From: Ramlibacter sp.
Lineage (GTDB): Bacteria; Pseudomonadota; Gammaproteobacteria; Burkholderiales; Burkholderiaceae_C
Reading direction: 5' to 3'
Assembly (NCBI GenBank): GCA_013815685.1
Contig: JACDFR010000030.1
Location: 1-48,633, forward strand
Length of the DNA stretch: 48,633 nucleotides
Made by a program: the position numbers and the translations under genes. Shown here one piece after another: positions 1 to 10,188 of this stretch (positions within the stretch are counted from its first letter, which is position 1; each line of letters starts with the position of its first letter). A model generated the notes under the pieces. That model had not been told where the DNA came from. It did not search any database and saw nothing but the letters and a program-made list of their open reading frames with translations.

Positions 1-130
1 CCGCGGACAGTGCGGCCGTCAGTTCGTCGGCGCGCTGCGAGGCCCCGGGTTGTGCCTGCGCGCAAGCCGCCACGCAGCAGGCCAGGCCCAGCGCCTTCGC
101 GCGCAGGAACGGTCGATGGCCCAGCCGCAT
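1..130 (-). CDS. Partial exported protein (5' end only)
   Basis: The reading frame opens with ATG at 130 and runs without a stop off the left edge, giving only 43 residues. They begin MRLGHRPFLRAKALGLACC, a basic n-region and a hydrophobic core, and reach a likely signal-peptidase site near ACAQAQ-PG. It is therefore probably a periplasmic or outer-membrane protein. It starts 18 bases after the stop of the RlpA-like gene on the same strand, so the two may share a transcript. No clear ribosome binding site is seen. The visible part is too short to assign a family. Confidence 0.5.
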   Translation of the reverse strand, partial: MRLGHRPFLRAKALGLACCVAACAQAQPGASQRADELTAALSA

Positions 131-148
131 CCAGTGTGTCCGCGAGCG

Positions 149-637
149 CTACTTCGCCCCCGCCCCCCGTTTGACACTGCCGTCGGGCATCGGCACCGAG
201 ATGGGCGCGACCTCCACCGGCGCGATGCCGTCCCGCGGCGTCAGACCGATCTGCCCGGCCGTGGCGGGCGACAGGTCCACGATCCGGCCCGGCACGTAGG
301 GCCCGCGGTCCTGGATGGTGACCACCGCGCTTTGGCCGGTCTCGAGGTTGGTGACCTTGGCGACCGTCCCCAACGGCAAGCTCTTGCTGGCGGCGTTGTC
401 GTCCATCGGGTCCATGCGGGTGCCGTCGGCCATCTTGCGGCCCGCGAACTGGCGCGCGTAGAACGACGCCTGGCCGACTTGCTTGCGTCCGGAGTGGTCG
501 ACGTTACGGGACGGCGCAACAGTGCCGACCCGGGGCTTGGTCTCGCCGCGGGGGACGGCCTGGGCGCCTGCGGGGCCCAACGCGGCCGAGCCGAACGCGA
601 GAAGCGCCGTGAATGCAAGAACGCGTGCCTGCGTCAT
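149..637 (-). CDS. RlpA-like double-psi beta-barrel septal/peptidoglycan protein
   Basis: Short exported protein of the RlpA family, whose members bind or cleave denuded peptidoglycan at the septum. A signal peptide ends near GPAGAQA. The rest is one double-psi beta-barrel with the family landmarks GQASFYA, the spaced G-x-MADGT, ASKSLPLGT, V-x-IQDRGP and RIVDLSPA, the last containing the Asp used by lytic members. There is no SPOR domain, so it is a minimal form, as in many beta-proteobacterial paralogues. The start at 637 gives the best signal peptide; an in-frame ATG at 676 would add 13 residues. Catalytic activity is inferred from family only. Confidence 0.85.
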   Translation of the reverse strand: MTQARVLAFTALLAFGSAALGPAGAQAVPRGETKPRVGTVAPSRNVDHSGRKQVGQASFYARQFAGRKMADGTRMDPMDDNAASKSLPLGTVAKVTNLETGQSAVVTIQDRGPYVPGRIVDLSPATAGQIGLTPRDGIAPVEVAPISVPMPDGSVKRGAGAK

Positions 638-779
638 GGGGAAAGCTTCGCCAAATTTGTTCCGCGAGAACGCCATTTTTTGCGCCAGCCCGGCCGGCGC
701 ACGTCAGCCCAAGGCGCAGTTCGGAGTCAGACCTGCCTGCTCAGCAGCGCCACGACTGGGTCACACGCGGCCTTCGAGT

Positions 780-986
780 TCGACGACGAGCACTTGTACG
801 GCGGGGCCTCCCAGGCGGACCGGCTACATCGACGCCCTCTTCCACCAGGTCGACAAACCGGTCGTTCAGGATCAGCTCAACCTCGATGTCCGGATAGAGC
901 GCCAACTCCAGTATCAAAGCGTTGAGGCGCAACTCCCCCAAGGCCAGCGGGCCGTGACCCGCAACATGCCCGTCGGCGATCAGGCG
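780..986 (-). pseudogene. LysR-type regulator remnant (effector domain fragment)
   Basis: A minus-strand stretch reads as part of a LysR effector-binding domain: GELRLNALILE, LALYPDIEVELILNDRF and VDLVEEGVDVA are family-typical. After VDVA the frame is lost; shifting one base restores VRLGGPAVQVLV. No helix-turn-helix is present upstream; the frame instead runs into sequence belonging to the beta-lactamase remnant. It is a broken fragment with N-terminus missing and frame disrupted. Confidence 0.7.
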
Positions 987-999
987 CTGCCGCGCAGGC

Positions 1000-1245
1000 T
1001 GCGACCGCCGCCTGCGCGCCCTGGTGCCCGCCGGGTGGCGCGTCGGGGACAAGACCGGCACCGGCGCCCAGGGGTCGACCAACGACATCGGTGTCTTCTG
1101 GCCGCCGGGCCGCCCGCCCATCCTGGTCGCGGCCTACCTCACCGAACCTCGGTTGCGCCCGTGCAGCGCGATCTGACGATTGCCAAGGCGGGACAGGTGG
1201 CAGCCGCCCTGGCGGCCCTAGGTAAATTTCCTATCGGGCCTAAAG
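1000..1245 (+). pseudogene. Class A beta-lactamase C-terminal remnant
   Basis: The plus strand encodes the C-terminal part of a class A beta-lactamase: DRRLRALVPAGWRVGDKTGT, containing the KTG box, then STNDIGVFWPPG and ILVAAYLTE. Just after YLTE the frame shifts; the expected tail (TSVAPVQRDLTIAKAG, then VAAALAAL) continues one frame over. The serine active site (SxxK), SDN and Omega-loop regions are absent. Together with the neighbouring LysR fragment this looks like what is left of a divergent regulator/beta-lactamase pair after loss of both N-termini. Confidence 0.75.
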
Positions 1246-1307
1246 AAAATCCTGCCGCTGCTCAGCAGTACCGATGTTGTCATCGGGGCAGCTCATAAGG
1301 ATTTGCC

Positions 1308-4178
1308 ATGACAAGCGCCCTCGCCGGCGACGACGAACTTTCCAGGACCCGGCAGGCCTTGGCGCAAGCACGAGAAAAGCTGGCCGCGGCCGAGGCCCAG
1401 ATCGGGTTCCACCACCGGGTGCTGGCGAATTCGGCCCCCCTGATCTGGATCGATCGCAATACCGCCACGGTGACCTACGCGAACCCGGCCGCCTGCGAGC
1501 ATCTTGGTTACAGCTTCGAAGAGTTGGTCGGAGCGCCCGTAGCCAGCTACGCCGCCGACTTCGCGGATGTCCGCCACCGCTGGCTGGGCCGGGAAATCGA
1601 GAACGAACCCGTCACGCTGGACACCCGGCATCGCCGCAAGGACGGCACGATCAGGGATGTGGAAGTCGGCATCTTTCGTACCGAGCAGGACGCCGAGCGC
1701 GCGGTTCTGATCTGCAGCATCAAGGACGTCACCGAGCAAAGGCTTGCCCAGCAGGCGTCCAGGGCGCAGCAGGCCACGCTCGCGGCACTGGTCGATTCGA
1801 TCCCCGACTGCATTTCCTACCGCAGCCGGGAGGGCATCTTCCTCGGCTGCAACGAAGCCTTCGCCGACCTGACCGGCAAGCCTGCCAGCGAGATCGTCGG
1901 CAAGACGATCCCCGAGGTGGCGGAACCCGAGCGCGCCGGGTGGATCGCCCAGAAGGACGCCGAAGTGTTCGCCAGCATGAGCAAGTCGTCCTACGAAACA
2001 TGGCACGACTATCCGGACGGCAGGCATGTCCTGTACGACACGACCCGCACGCCTTTGCGCGATCACGACGGGCGGGTGCTCGGCGTGCTGAGCATCGCGC
2101 GCGACGTGACGCACCGCCACGAGAGCGAGGAAGTACTGCGCCAGGCCCGGGCAACGGCCGAGGAAGCCACGCGCATGAAGTCGGATTTCCTGGCGAACAT
2201 GAGCCATGAGATCCGCACGCCGATGAACGCCATCATCGGCTTGTCGCACCTGGTGCTCAAGACCGAGCTCACGGCGCGCCAGCGCGACTACCTGTCCAAG
2301 GTGCAGGGCGCCGGGCAGCACCTGCTGGGGATCATCGACGACATCCTGGACTTCTCCAAGATCGAGGCCGGCAAGCTGGACCTGGAGAACAACCACCTCG
2401 AGCTCGAAAAGCTGCTGGAGAACACCAGCAGCCTGATCAGCGAGAAATGCCACGCCAAGGGACTGGAGCTGGTGTTCGAAGTCGCGCCGGACGTGCCGCC
2501 GGTGGTCGTGGGAGATCCCCTGCGGCTTCGGCAGATACTGGTCAACTATGCCAACAACGCCGTCAAGTTCACCCAGAAAGGCGAGGTCGTCATCTCGGTG
2601 CATGCCAGCGAACGCACCGACAAGGACGTGATGCTGCACTTCCGGGTGCGCGACAGCGGCATCGGCATGACCCCCGAACAGATGGGCCGCTTGTTTCACA
2701 GCTTCTCGCAGGCCGACACTTCCACCACCCGCAGGTTCGGCGGTACCGGGCTGGGCCTGGCCATCTGCAAGCAACTGGCGGAATTGATGGGCGGCCACGT
2801 GGGCGTGGAAAGCGAGTTCGGCAAAGGCAGCATCTTCTGGTTCTCGGCGCGCCTGGGCATCGCCTGCTCGGCGCAGCGGGAATTGCTTCCCAACCCGGAC
2901 CTGCGCGGCAAGAAGGCCCTGGTGGTCGACGACAACGGCCACGCACGCGCGGTGATCGCGGAAATGCTCAAGGACATGACGTTCATCGTGCGCGAGGCCC
3001 CCTCGGGCGAAGCCGCGGTCGACGAGGTGCGCCGGGCCGCGACCGAAGGGCAGCCCTACGACATCGTGTACCTGGACTGGCGCATGCCCGGCATGGACGG
3101 CATGGACACCGCCCGGCGCATCAAGTCGCTGGGGCTCGCGGCGCCGCCGCTGCTGTTCATGGTCACCGCCTACGGCCGCGAAGAGGTGTTGAGGGAGGCC
3201 GGATCGATCGGAATCGAGGACGTGCTCGTCAAGCCCGTCAGCCCTTCGCTGCTGTTCGACACCACGATGTCCGTGCTGGCTTGCGCCGAGCACACTCGCC
3301 AGCCGGCGGTGAAGTCGTCGGGCTCTTCAACCCGGGAGGAGCTCGCGGCCATTCGCGGGGCGCGCATCCTCCTGGTGGAGGACAACGACATCAACCAGCA
3401 GGTAGCGCGCGAGCTGCTCGAGGACGAGGGGCTGGTGGTGGAAGTGGCGGAAGACGGCCGGGTGGCGTTGCAGATGGTCCAGCAGCGGCCCTACGACCTG
3501 GTCTTCATGGACATGCAGATGCCGGTGATGGACGGCGTCACCGCGACGCGCGAGATTCGCAAGATCGCCCGCCTGAAGCAGATACCGATCGTGGCGATGA
3601 CCGCCAATGCGATGGAACAGGACCGGCAGCGATGCCTGGAATCCGGGATGAACGACGTGGTCGTCAAGCCCATCGATCCTTCGCAGCTGTGGAAAGTGCT
3701 GCTGCAGTGGGTAAGACCCTCCGACGCACCGCCGGCCGGGCCCGCACAGGCGGTGACCCGGGGCGCGCCGGGCCGGGGCGGGGAACCGGCAGCAGCCTTG
3801 CCCGAAGGCATCGCCGGACTGGACGTCGCCTTGGGCCTCAGCCGCATGATGGGCAAGAAGTCGCTTTATGTGGCCATGCTGCGGCGGTATGTGGCGGCCC
3901 AGAAAACGCTGTGCGAGCAAGTTCACGACGCCCTGGCGGCCGGCGACCTCGCGACGGCGGAGCGGCTGGCGCACATCGCCAAAGCCGTGTCGGGCAACAT
4001 CGGCGCAACCGGTATCCAGCATTTGTCCGGAATGCTCGAGCAGTCCCTCAAGGAGTTCATGCCGCCACTGGATGTGCAGGAGCGCCTGCATCAGCTGCAG
4101 GCCCCGCTCGGCGCCCTGATCGAAGCGCTGGAGGCGCACTTCGCGCCGCAACGGGTAGCCGAGACCGAGACGGCGTAA
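1308..4178 (+). CDS. Hybrid sensor histidine kinase (PAS-PAS-HisKA-HATPase-REC-REC-Hpt)
   Basis: Multidomain phosphorelay kinase of 956 residues. Two PAS domains (about 30-145 and 150-280) lead through a short coiled coil to a HisKA domain with phospho-acceptor H300 in [11 protein letters not shown]. An HATPase follows, with a YANNAVKF N-box and [19 protein letters not shown]. Two receiver domains carry phosphorylatable D590 (YLDWRMPG) and D735 (FMDMQMPV). A C-terminal Hpt domain carries H889 in [13 protein letters not shown], a variant of the usual AHTLKG box. There are no transmembrane segments, so it should sense a cytoplasmic signal. The start has a good AAGGA site. No dedicated output regulator lies beside it; its partner must be elsewhere. 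Confidence 0.93.
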   Translation: MTSALAGDDELSRTRQALAQAREKLAAAEAQIGFHHRVLANSAPLIWIDRNTATVTYANPAACEHLGYSFEELVGAPVASYAADFADVRHRWLGREIENEPVTLDTRHRRKDGTIRDVEVGIFRTEQDAERAVLICSIKDVTEQRLAQQASRAQQATLAALVDSIPDCISYRSREGIFLGCNEAFADLTGKPASEIVGKTIPEVAEPERAGWIAQKDAEVFASMSKSSYETWHDYPDGRHVLYDTTRTPLRDHDGRVLGVLSIARDVTHRHESEEVLRQARATAEEATRMKSDFLANMSHEIRTPMNAIIGLSHLVLKTELTARQRDYLSKVQGAGQHLLGIIDDILDFSKIEAGKLDLENNHLELEKLLENTSSLISEKCHAKGLELVFEVAPDVPPVVVGDPLRLRQILVNYANNAVKFTQKGEVVISVHASERTDKDVMLHFRVRDSGIGMTPEQMGRLFHSFSQADTSTTRRFGGTGLGLAICKQLAELMGGHVGVESEFGKGSIFWFSARLGIACSAQRELLPNPDLRGKKALVVDDNGHARAVIAEMLKDMTFIVREAPSGEAAVDEVRRAATEGQPYDIVYLDWRMPGMDGMDTARRIKSLGLAAPPLLFMVTAYGREEVLREAGSIGIEDVLVKPVSPSLLFDTTMSVLACAEHTRQPAVKSSGSSTREELAAIRGARILLVEDNDINQQVARELLEDEGLVVEVAEDGRVALQMVQQRPYDLVFMDMQMPVMDGVTATREIRKIARLKQIPIVAMTANAMEQDRQRCLESGMNDVVVKPIDPSQLWKVLLQWVRPSDAPPAGPAQAVTRGAPGRGGEPAAALPEGIAGLDVALGLSRMMGKKSLYVAMLRRYVAAQKTLCEQVHDALAAGDLATAERLAHIAKAVSGNIGATGIQHLSGMLEQSLKEFMPPLDVQERLHQLQAPLGALIEALEAHFAPQRVAETETA

Positions 4179-4247
4179 GCCCGGTCAGAGCCCCTGGATG
4201 TGGCCTGTGCGCTCGCCCTTGAGCGCATCGGTTCGCGCTGTCCGGGC
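4178..4247. other. Nested inverted repeats between convergent kinase genes
   Basis: The 71-base gap between the two convergent kinases is bracketed by AGCCCGG (4178-4184) and CCGGGCT (4241-4247). A second perfect hairpin, GCGCTC/GAGCGC (4209-4226), lies inside. It may act as a bidirectional terminator, but there is no clear U-run, so this is tentative. Confidence 0.35.
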
Positions 4248-4249
4248 TG

Positions 4250-6733
4250 TTAAGGCGCGGGAGTAGGGTTCACGAGAACTCGCTGCCGCCGCTCACTGGA
4301 AGACAACTCGATCAGGCGCTGGGGATCGACGGGCTTGGTCCAGTGATGGTCGAACCCCGCTTCGGCGGCGAGGTCCTTGTCCTGCTGTTGGGCCCAGCCG
4401 GTCAGGGCGATCAGGGTCGGCTGGCGCACGCCTTCGAGTTTGCGAATCCTGCGCGCAACCTCGTAACCGTCGATGTCGGGCAAGCCAATGTCCAGCAGCA
4501 CGACGTCCGGCCGGAATTCCCGCGTCCGCGCCACCGCCGATTCACCATCGTGCACCATGGCCACTTCGTTGCCGGTCAGCGAGAGCAGTTCCGCCACGGT
4601 GGCCGCCGCATCGACGTTGTCGTCGACGACCAGGATCCGTCGGCCGGTCATGCCCGGGGCCTTTTCGGCACGGATAGCGGCTGCGGCCGGGATTTGAAGC
4701 GTCGGGCGGGAAGCCCGCGGCAGATAGACGATGAATTCACTTCCCCGGCCCAAGCCTTCGCTACGGGCTTCCACCCGTCCGCCGTGCATGCGCACGAGCC
4801 CGTCCACGAGCGACAGCCCGATGCCCAAGCCCCCTTGCCGGCGCCCGGCGGACTCTGTGACCTGCGTGAACAGGCCGAAGACCTTGCCCAGCATGTCCGG
4901 CGCTATTCCGGTGCCGTTGTCGCGCACACGAACAACCAGCTCTTCGGGCGGGGCCTCCACGACGACATCGATTTTTCCACCGGCCGGCGTGTATTTCGCC
5001 GCGTTGTTCAGAATGTTCGAGAACACCTGCGCCATGCGGCCCGGATCCACGTCGACATCCGTCGGGGCGTCGGTCAGGGTGATCGACAGTTTGTGGTGAG
5101 CCGCTTCCACGTGCGGCCTGCTGATCTCGACGGCACTTCCGATGATGTGCTTCAGGCTGGTCAGTTCCTTTTTAAGCTCGATCTTTCCAGTGCCGATGCG
5201 CGACACGTCCAGCAGGTCTTCAACCAGCCTCGAGAGCTGGCCGACCTGGCGCTCGATGATGTCGGCGACCTGCAGCACCCTGTCCTGCTCGCCCGGGAGC
5301 CGCCTGATGATCGTGAGACCGTTCCAGATGGGCGCAAGCGGGTTGCGCAGCTCGTGCGCCAGCGTGGCGAGAAAGACATCCTTGGCTCGCTCGGACTCCT
5401 GCATGACCCGCAGCAGCTTGGCGTTCTCGATGGCAGTCCCGGCGCGGCGCGCAAGGTCTTCGGCCATGGTCAGATCGTCTTCGGTATAGGTGCGGCGAGA
5501 TTCGGCAGTGACGAACGACATCACGCCCAGGACCTTGCCGCGGGCGGACAAAGGTACGGACAGAAGCGAGCGCAAACCCATCGCCCGCAGCGCACCCAGG
5601 TGGTCCTTCTGCGTGGTTGCCGCCTCCAGCATCTCGCGGCTGAATTCGCGGACAAACTCGGACTTGCCGGTACGAAGCACGGTCCAAGGCCCGGTGGGGG
5701 CCCGCGGATCAGGAGGAAAGCGCAGATGCAACTCATGCGCCAATTGCACTTTGGCCGGGTCCACATGTGCTGCAGCCACACGCTTGAGAGAACCATCTTC
5801 ATCCAACACGTCGACCGTGCACCAGTCGGCGAAGACCGGAACCGCCTGGCGCGCAATCCTGTCCAGCGTGGTCTGGTAGTCCGACAGGTGAGCCAGTTCG
5901 GCGCTCGCCTCGGCCAGGAACTTCAGATCGTTCTCGACTCGTTTGCGCGGAGTGACGTCCAGGCATACGCCCGTCAACATGACCTGGTTCCCATCGGCGT
6001 CGAGGATCGGCTTGCCGCGAGCTTCCACCCAGTGCACCGATCCGTCCGCCCAGACGATGCGGTATTCCACGCGAAACACAGTGGAGCGCTTCATGGCGGC
6101 TTCGGTCGTCTTTTTGTAATGTGCGCGGTCGTCGGGATAAATCACGTCCTGGTACGCATCCGGGGAAAGGCCGGGCGCGCTGAGCCGCAGGCCATGTATG
6201 CGTTTCATCCCCGGCCACCAGATGGTTTCGCCGGTACGAAGGTTGGCTTCCCACACCCCCATGCCCCCGACGTCCAGCGCAAGCTGCAGCCGTTCCTCGC
6301 TCGCCCTGAGCGAATCGGTCAAGCGCAGCGTCTCGCCTTCGTGCTGCTTTTGTTCGGTGCAGTCCCGCAGAATCTTGACGACGCCGATGGTCTCGCCCGC
6401 GGCGGTCTTCAGAGGCGCCATTTCGCCGGAGGCCCAGAACCGCTCGCCACCTCTTCGAAGGTGCCAACGCTCATCATTGGCACGGCCGTCACGTTGCGCG
6501 AGCTCCATCTCCCGCTCGACCTGTCCCGATTCGACGTCTTCCGGCGTAAAGAACTGATGCAGAGTCTGGCCCAGCATTTCTTCCGCCGACCAGCCCAACA
6601 GGCGGCGGGCACCTGTGCTCCAGCTCGTGATCCGGCCATCGAGATCGGCGGTGACGATCGCATACTCCACCGCGCTATCGACGATCTGCTGGTAGTGGCT
6701 GTCAAGGTCAGCCTGGACGATTGGACTAGGCAT
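4250..6733 (-). CDS. Hybrid sensor histidine kinase (PAS-PAS-GAF-HisKA-HATPase-REC)
   Basis: Soluble sensor kinase of 827 residues. Two PAS/PAC modules occupy about residues 10-135 and 145-275; the second is a PAS_3 type (WADGSVHWVEARG). A GAF domain (about 290-440) leads to HisKA with H460 in LATLAHELRNPL. An HATPase follows, with NNAAKYTP as N-box and GGLGIGLSLVDGLVRMHGG. A C-terminal receiver carries D748 in LLDIGLPDIDG and a conserved Lys in HWTKPVD. This PAS-GAF-kinase-REC layout is common in beta-proteobacteria and often lacks a cognate regulator. It converges on the other kinase, with 71 bases between their stops. Confidence 0.93.
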   Translation of the reverse strand: MPSPIVQADLDSHYQQIVDSAVEYAIVTADLDGRITSWSTGARRLLGWSAEEMLGQTLHQFFTPEDVESGQVEREMELAQRDGRANDERWHLRRGGERFWASGEMAPLKTAAGETIGVVKILRDCTEQKQHEGETLRLTDSLRASEERLQLALDVGGMGVWEANLRTGETIWWPGMKRIHGLRLSAPGLSPDAYQDVIYPDDRAHYKKTTEAAMKRSTVFRVEYRIVWADGSVHWVEARGKPILDADGNQVMLTGVCLDVTPRKRVENDLKFLAEASAELAHLSDYQTTLDRIARQAVPVFADWCTVDVLDEDGSLKRVAAAHVDPAKVQLAHELHLRFPPDPRAPTGPWTVLRTGKSEFVREFSREMLEAATTQKDHLGALRAMGLRSLLSVPLSARGKVLGVMSFVTAESRRTYTEDDLTMAEDLARRAGTAIENAKLLRVMQESERAKDVFLATLAHELRNPLAPIWNGLTIIRRLPGEQDRVLQVADIIERQVGQLSRLVEDLLDVSRIGTGKIELKKELTSLKHIIGSAVEISRPHVEAAHHKLSITLTDAPTDVDVDPGRMAQVFSNILNNAAKYTPAGGKIDVVVEAPPEELVVRVRDNGTGIAPDMLGKVFGLFTQVTESAGRRQGGLGIGLSLVDGLVRMHGGRVEARSEGLGRGSEFIVYLPRASRPTLQIPAAAAIRAEKAPGMTGRRILVVDDNVDAAATVAELLSLTGNEVAMVHDGESAVARTREFRPDVVLLDIGLPDIDGYEVARRIRKLEGVRQPTLIALTGWAQQQDKDLAAEAGFDHHWTKPVDPQRLIELSSSERRQRVLVNPTPAP

Positions 6734-6866
6734 CGGGGTCTTTGAACTACAGCTTCGAGCGAGCTTCGCTCTGCCTCAGCTGGGATTGCAGGGGAGGAAG
6801 CACCATCGGCACATCCGTGGCACCCAGCGAGTCATCAAGCGCTGCGAGCCCAACCAATGTATCACC

Positions 6867-6897
6867 GTGTAACTATTACAGGGGCTGGTTGTTACAC
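6867..6897. promoter_or_regulatory. Inverted repeat GTGTAAC-N17-GTTACAC
   Basis: Perfect 7-base arms (6867-6873 and 6891-6897) lie in the 289-base gap between the kinase and the patatin-like remnant, in a locally AT-rich stretch. The geometry suits a dimeric regulator operator. No regulator is nearby and no convincing -35/-10 pair is seen, so its use is unknown. Confidence 0.35.
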
Positions 6898-7022
6898 AAA
6901 AATAGGTAACGGCGTTGTTTTTGCGAAAGTCCATCAGGATACGTCGCAAGCTCCGACATCGGCGGGAGCAGTTGCGGCGAATCGCGAGTCAAGTTACAAA
7001 CAGCTACGCAAAACAAAAAGGG

Positions 7023-8897
7023 ATGGCGAAGTTGAGCAAGCGCGTTATTGCTATTGCCGGTTTGCTGGCATCACTTGCTGGGTGCAGTTCCATCAACCGT
7101 CCAGCCCGTGGATCGCCTATTTGACGACATCGACGCTCAAGATCGTTTTGGTCATGAGCGCGGACATCTCAACGGTGTGCGACCCAAACTGGGCTGGCGA
7201 TGTCTGGAGGAGGTACAAAGGCCGCCGTGTTCTCCCACGGCGTGCTCCACGGCCTCCACGATGGCGGCATCTTGCCGAAAGTGGACATCGTCTCCACCGC
7301 GTCCGGAGGTGGCTACGCTGCCTACTGGTATTTCACCAAGCGCCTTGAGCTAGGCAACAACTATGCGACCGTGTTCGCAGATTGCTTCCCTGCCTGGATG
7401 TTCAAACCCTCCCAATTCAGCGCCCACGCACCGCTGCTGGCTCAGGCGCGCAAGGCAGTGAGCGCCGTCAACATGGAGGTTTGCGACGATCCCAGCCACA
7501 TCTCTTCAAAGACTCCGGGCGATCCTATCGCTGGCAGGCGCACATCGTTCGCTGGCCGGACGTCTTCAAACCGGGGCTGACGCAGCCACTGGAATCCCAG
7601 CAGGTATTTCCGGCTGTCAACACTGTTATCGGCGTCCTCGCAACGCTCATCGAGGCCCCGGTCAGCCAGTTGATATCGCTTGACGACTCGTTTGTCGGGT
7701 CGTCCTACCAGTATGGTATCGAGCGCGCATGGGGAACTAATCCTGCGGCACGGGACGCCGGCAAGGCTGAAAGGTGGGAGTACACCAACGCAAGCCGGTC
7801 CGACCCGCGCTATACGCGCGACCTCCTCCACGTGGATCCGGCGACGATGCAGTGGGCGGATTTGCGAGCTCAGTATGGACGCCAGACCAACCTTCCACTG
7901 TGGATTCTCAACACGACCGAAGGCCAAAAAGCAGACAAGGAGCCCAAGCCGGAGAACCTGTTCGAGCTCACACCTTTCTCGTTCGGATCGCCCCAGTGGG
8001 GATATGAGAAGGAAGGTCCGTCCAAACGCCTGGAGAGCATTTCAAGGGGTGTGCGGCGTCTGCCGGCTTTGCCGACAGCCAGGGAGTGGGCGACGAAGAC
8101 CAGGTGAGGATTGTCGAAAGACTGGCACGAATTTTCCCGGCAGCGACTTGGGGCGTGCCGTTTGAGCACCCGCGATGGCCCGAGAAACTCCGGCTCAGCG
8201 ATGGAGGTGGCGCGGATAACCTGCGCTGGTGAGTGCCGTACGGCGCGAGCTTGACGACATCATTGTCGTGGACACGGCCCAGGACGTGACCGGCCGCATG
8301 GAAGACGTCTGCTGGTCACGCGAATTGCTCCGGCAAGGCGGCTACACGCTAACGTTCCCGGCGCTCCTGGACCTGGACAAAGTGTGCGCGACCCAGATCA
8401 AGGACCAGAGCCCGCCCGACGAAACCAAGCTGGCCTATAACGTCTCCGCCTGGTTGAAACCCGTCGTTCACGGAACTATCAAAAAGGCCGGATCCGGCAA
8501 GACCACGAACGTATGGTTGATCAAGGCGGCGTGGAATGAAATGGCAGTCCGGCAGGCTGCGCTGAATCCTTCCGACCATCGGTGCGGCTTCATGCCCGGT
8601 GAGCTCAATTGTTTTCTGCCGATGTTCTGGCTCGGCCAATTCCGTTCGGAGCGCCAGGACTGGCTTACTTTTCCCCAGCACGGCACCGCAGCGATGACCT
8701 TGAATGGCCACTCCAACCTGACCCTGGCCTACCGGGAACTGGGTCGCATGCTGGCGCGTCACCTGCAGGACAACAACGGCAAACTGTCACTGCGTACGCC
8801 CAACTGCGGCCAGCGGGCCATCCCGATGGTCGCCAAGTCACGTCCCGAACCTCGCCCTCCTTTCAGCTCGGACACGTTGGTACCAGGGTGTCCGTAG
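7023..8897 (+). pseudogene. Patatin-like phospholipase lipoprotein, frameshifted
   Basis: The pieces of one lipoprotein are spread over several frames. ATG at 7023 starts a lipoprotein signal (GLLASLAGC) that stops at 7124; the next frame continues PVDRLFDDIDAQDRFGHERG. The first frame then resumes with the patatin glycine loop MSGGGTKAAVFSHGVLHGL and the nucleophile region STASGGGYAAYW. A third frame from about 7480 carries SSYQYGIERAWG and TNLPLWILNTTEGQ. The catalytic Asp loop (LRLSDGGGADNL) near 8190 is again in another frame, followed by an open stretch 8229-8897. At least four frame changes make it a pseudogene. Its former role would have been membrane-lipid or acyl-ester hydrolysis at the envelope. 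Confidence 0.75.
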
Positions 8898-9057
8898 GCG
8901 TGATTGGGATCGTGTGTGGCGGATGAGCTGATCATCTGAAGTGGCGTGGTCGGACCACGTCCATGACTAAGCCCCTCACTCGCAAGAAAGCCACTTTGCA
9001 TGTGTCCATCGGACTGGGTGATCGGCAAATGCATCCGCGTCCGGATCACCGCGACGG

Positions 9058-10095
9058 CTACTGGGGCAATTTGCTGTCTCGTTGAAAGTGCGTGTACAGC
9101 GAATCAAGAACCTTGCTGATCTCATCCAACAATGCGTCGTCATTCGGGACCATCTCCCGCGCACCGGCCAGGACCGCCTCGAAGCCTCCCGCTTCAGGGC
9201 TGGGCTCGCCGCCCATGTCTAGGAAATGCACCATTGCTCCCAGCCTCGCCAGGGCGGGGTCGCTGTCCAGGCCGAAACTGGCCATCAGCGTCTCGAACGT
9301 CACGCGATTGCCCACATGGGTGAACGTGGCCTCATCGAAGTCGAAACCCAGTGCGTCGCCTGGGCAAGACGTCGGCGTGTCCACCCAATGGAAGGTGGGC
9401 CGCTTGTCAATGAACCGTCGTATCAGCCACGCGCTTGCCACACGATCAACCCATAAGTGCTTGCGGGTCGCCCACGTACGACCTTGATACGCCTTGAGAT
9501 CGAGCCTTGGAATGCGTCCGTCACTACCGCTCGGCTCGTCGGGCGAGACTGCTGTCTTGAACCGTTTCATCAGCTCGATCCAGGCAGCCTCCGCATCTGC
9601 GCTGACGGAATTCGGAAAAAAGTCAGTCGCACGGAATGCTTCCCACTCGCGCTGAAGGCGTTTCTGGAGGCGGTTTAGCTCGGGAAAACCCATGGAATCG
9701 AGGTCCTTGGTGGACTCCTTCCAGCGCGCACGCAAATCGGCGTATTCCGCGGTCCGATCAAAGAGCTTCACGTACGCCGATTGCTCCTCGAGGTCGCGCG
9801 CTTGGACGATCATGAGCCACGCGCTGCCCGCATCCTTAGAGCATTCCTGCGCGAGCTGCTCCATGGTGGTCTCAGCACCGGGGTCGGCGGGCATTAGGTA
9901 TACGCCATCGCGCATAGCTGCTGCCCCGCAGACTTTGAGCGAGCGCCATATGCGCATGCGCGTGGTCGCGCCCGACGTAGGCAGCGATACGATAAGCAAC
10001 AGCCAGCTGAGTTCAGGAGCGACTTCGACGACGGGAGCATGTGCCTCGCGCGGTTTGCGCGGACGTGTGGCGGGTGGTTGGCGTGTTTGGGCCAT
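9058..10095 (-). CDS. chrB: Chromate resistance protein ChrB
   Basis: Protein of 345 residues in two parts. The N-terminal half is the ChrB N domain, with WLLLIVSLPTSGATTRMRIW and KVCGAAAMRDGVYLMP. The C-terminal half is the chromate-resistance domain, with ATRKHLWVDRVASAWLIRRF, FDFDEATFTHVGNRVTFETL and MVHFLDMGGE. ChrB proteins act as chromate-responsive regulators or reductase-like factors for the chrA efflux gene. The start at 10095 (MAQTRQPP) is the last Met before conserved sequence. It lies in the same direction as the rhodanese-ChrB gene upstream, with a gap of about 90 bases, and divergent from chrA. This matches a chr resistance operon. Confidence 0.88.
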   Translation of the reverse strand: MAQTRQPPATRPRKPREAHAPVVEVAPELSWLLLIVSLPTSGATTRMRIWRSLKVCGAAAMRDGVYLMPADPGAETTMEQLAQECSKDAGSAWLMIVQARDLEEQSAYVKLFDRTAEYADLRARWKESTKDLDSMGFPELNRLQKRLQREWEAFRATDFFPNSVSADAEAAWIELMKRFKTAVSPDEPSGSDGRIPRLDLKAYQGRTWATRKHLWVDRVASAWLIRRFIDKRPTFHWVDTPTSCPGDALGFDFDEATFTHVGNRVTFETLMASFGLDSDPALARLGAMVHFLDMGGEPSPEAGGFEAVLAGAREMVPNDDALLDEISKVLDSLYTHFQRDSKLPQ

Positions 10096-10188
10096 GATCC
10101 TCAGACTACAGGAGACCCGGACTGCGCATGCCGGCAAGGAAGATCAAGGCGGAACGCGATGGGGTCGCAATGATAAATCGCAGCTGAC

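Noticed and set aside
1293..3293. 666-residue open frame antisense to the first kinase
   Set aside because: Composition is His/Ala/Arg-rich with no motifs; the plus strand encodes the kinase.
4343..6745. 800-residue open frame antisense to the second kinase
   Set aside because: It is a GC-driven shadow; the minus strand carries complete PAS, GAF, kinase and receiver domains.
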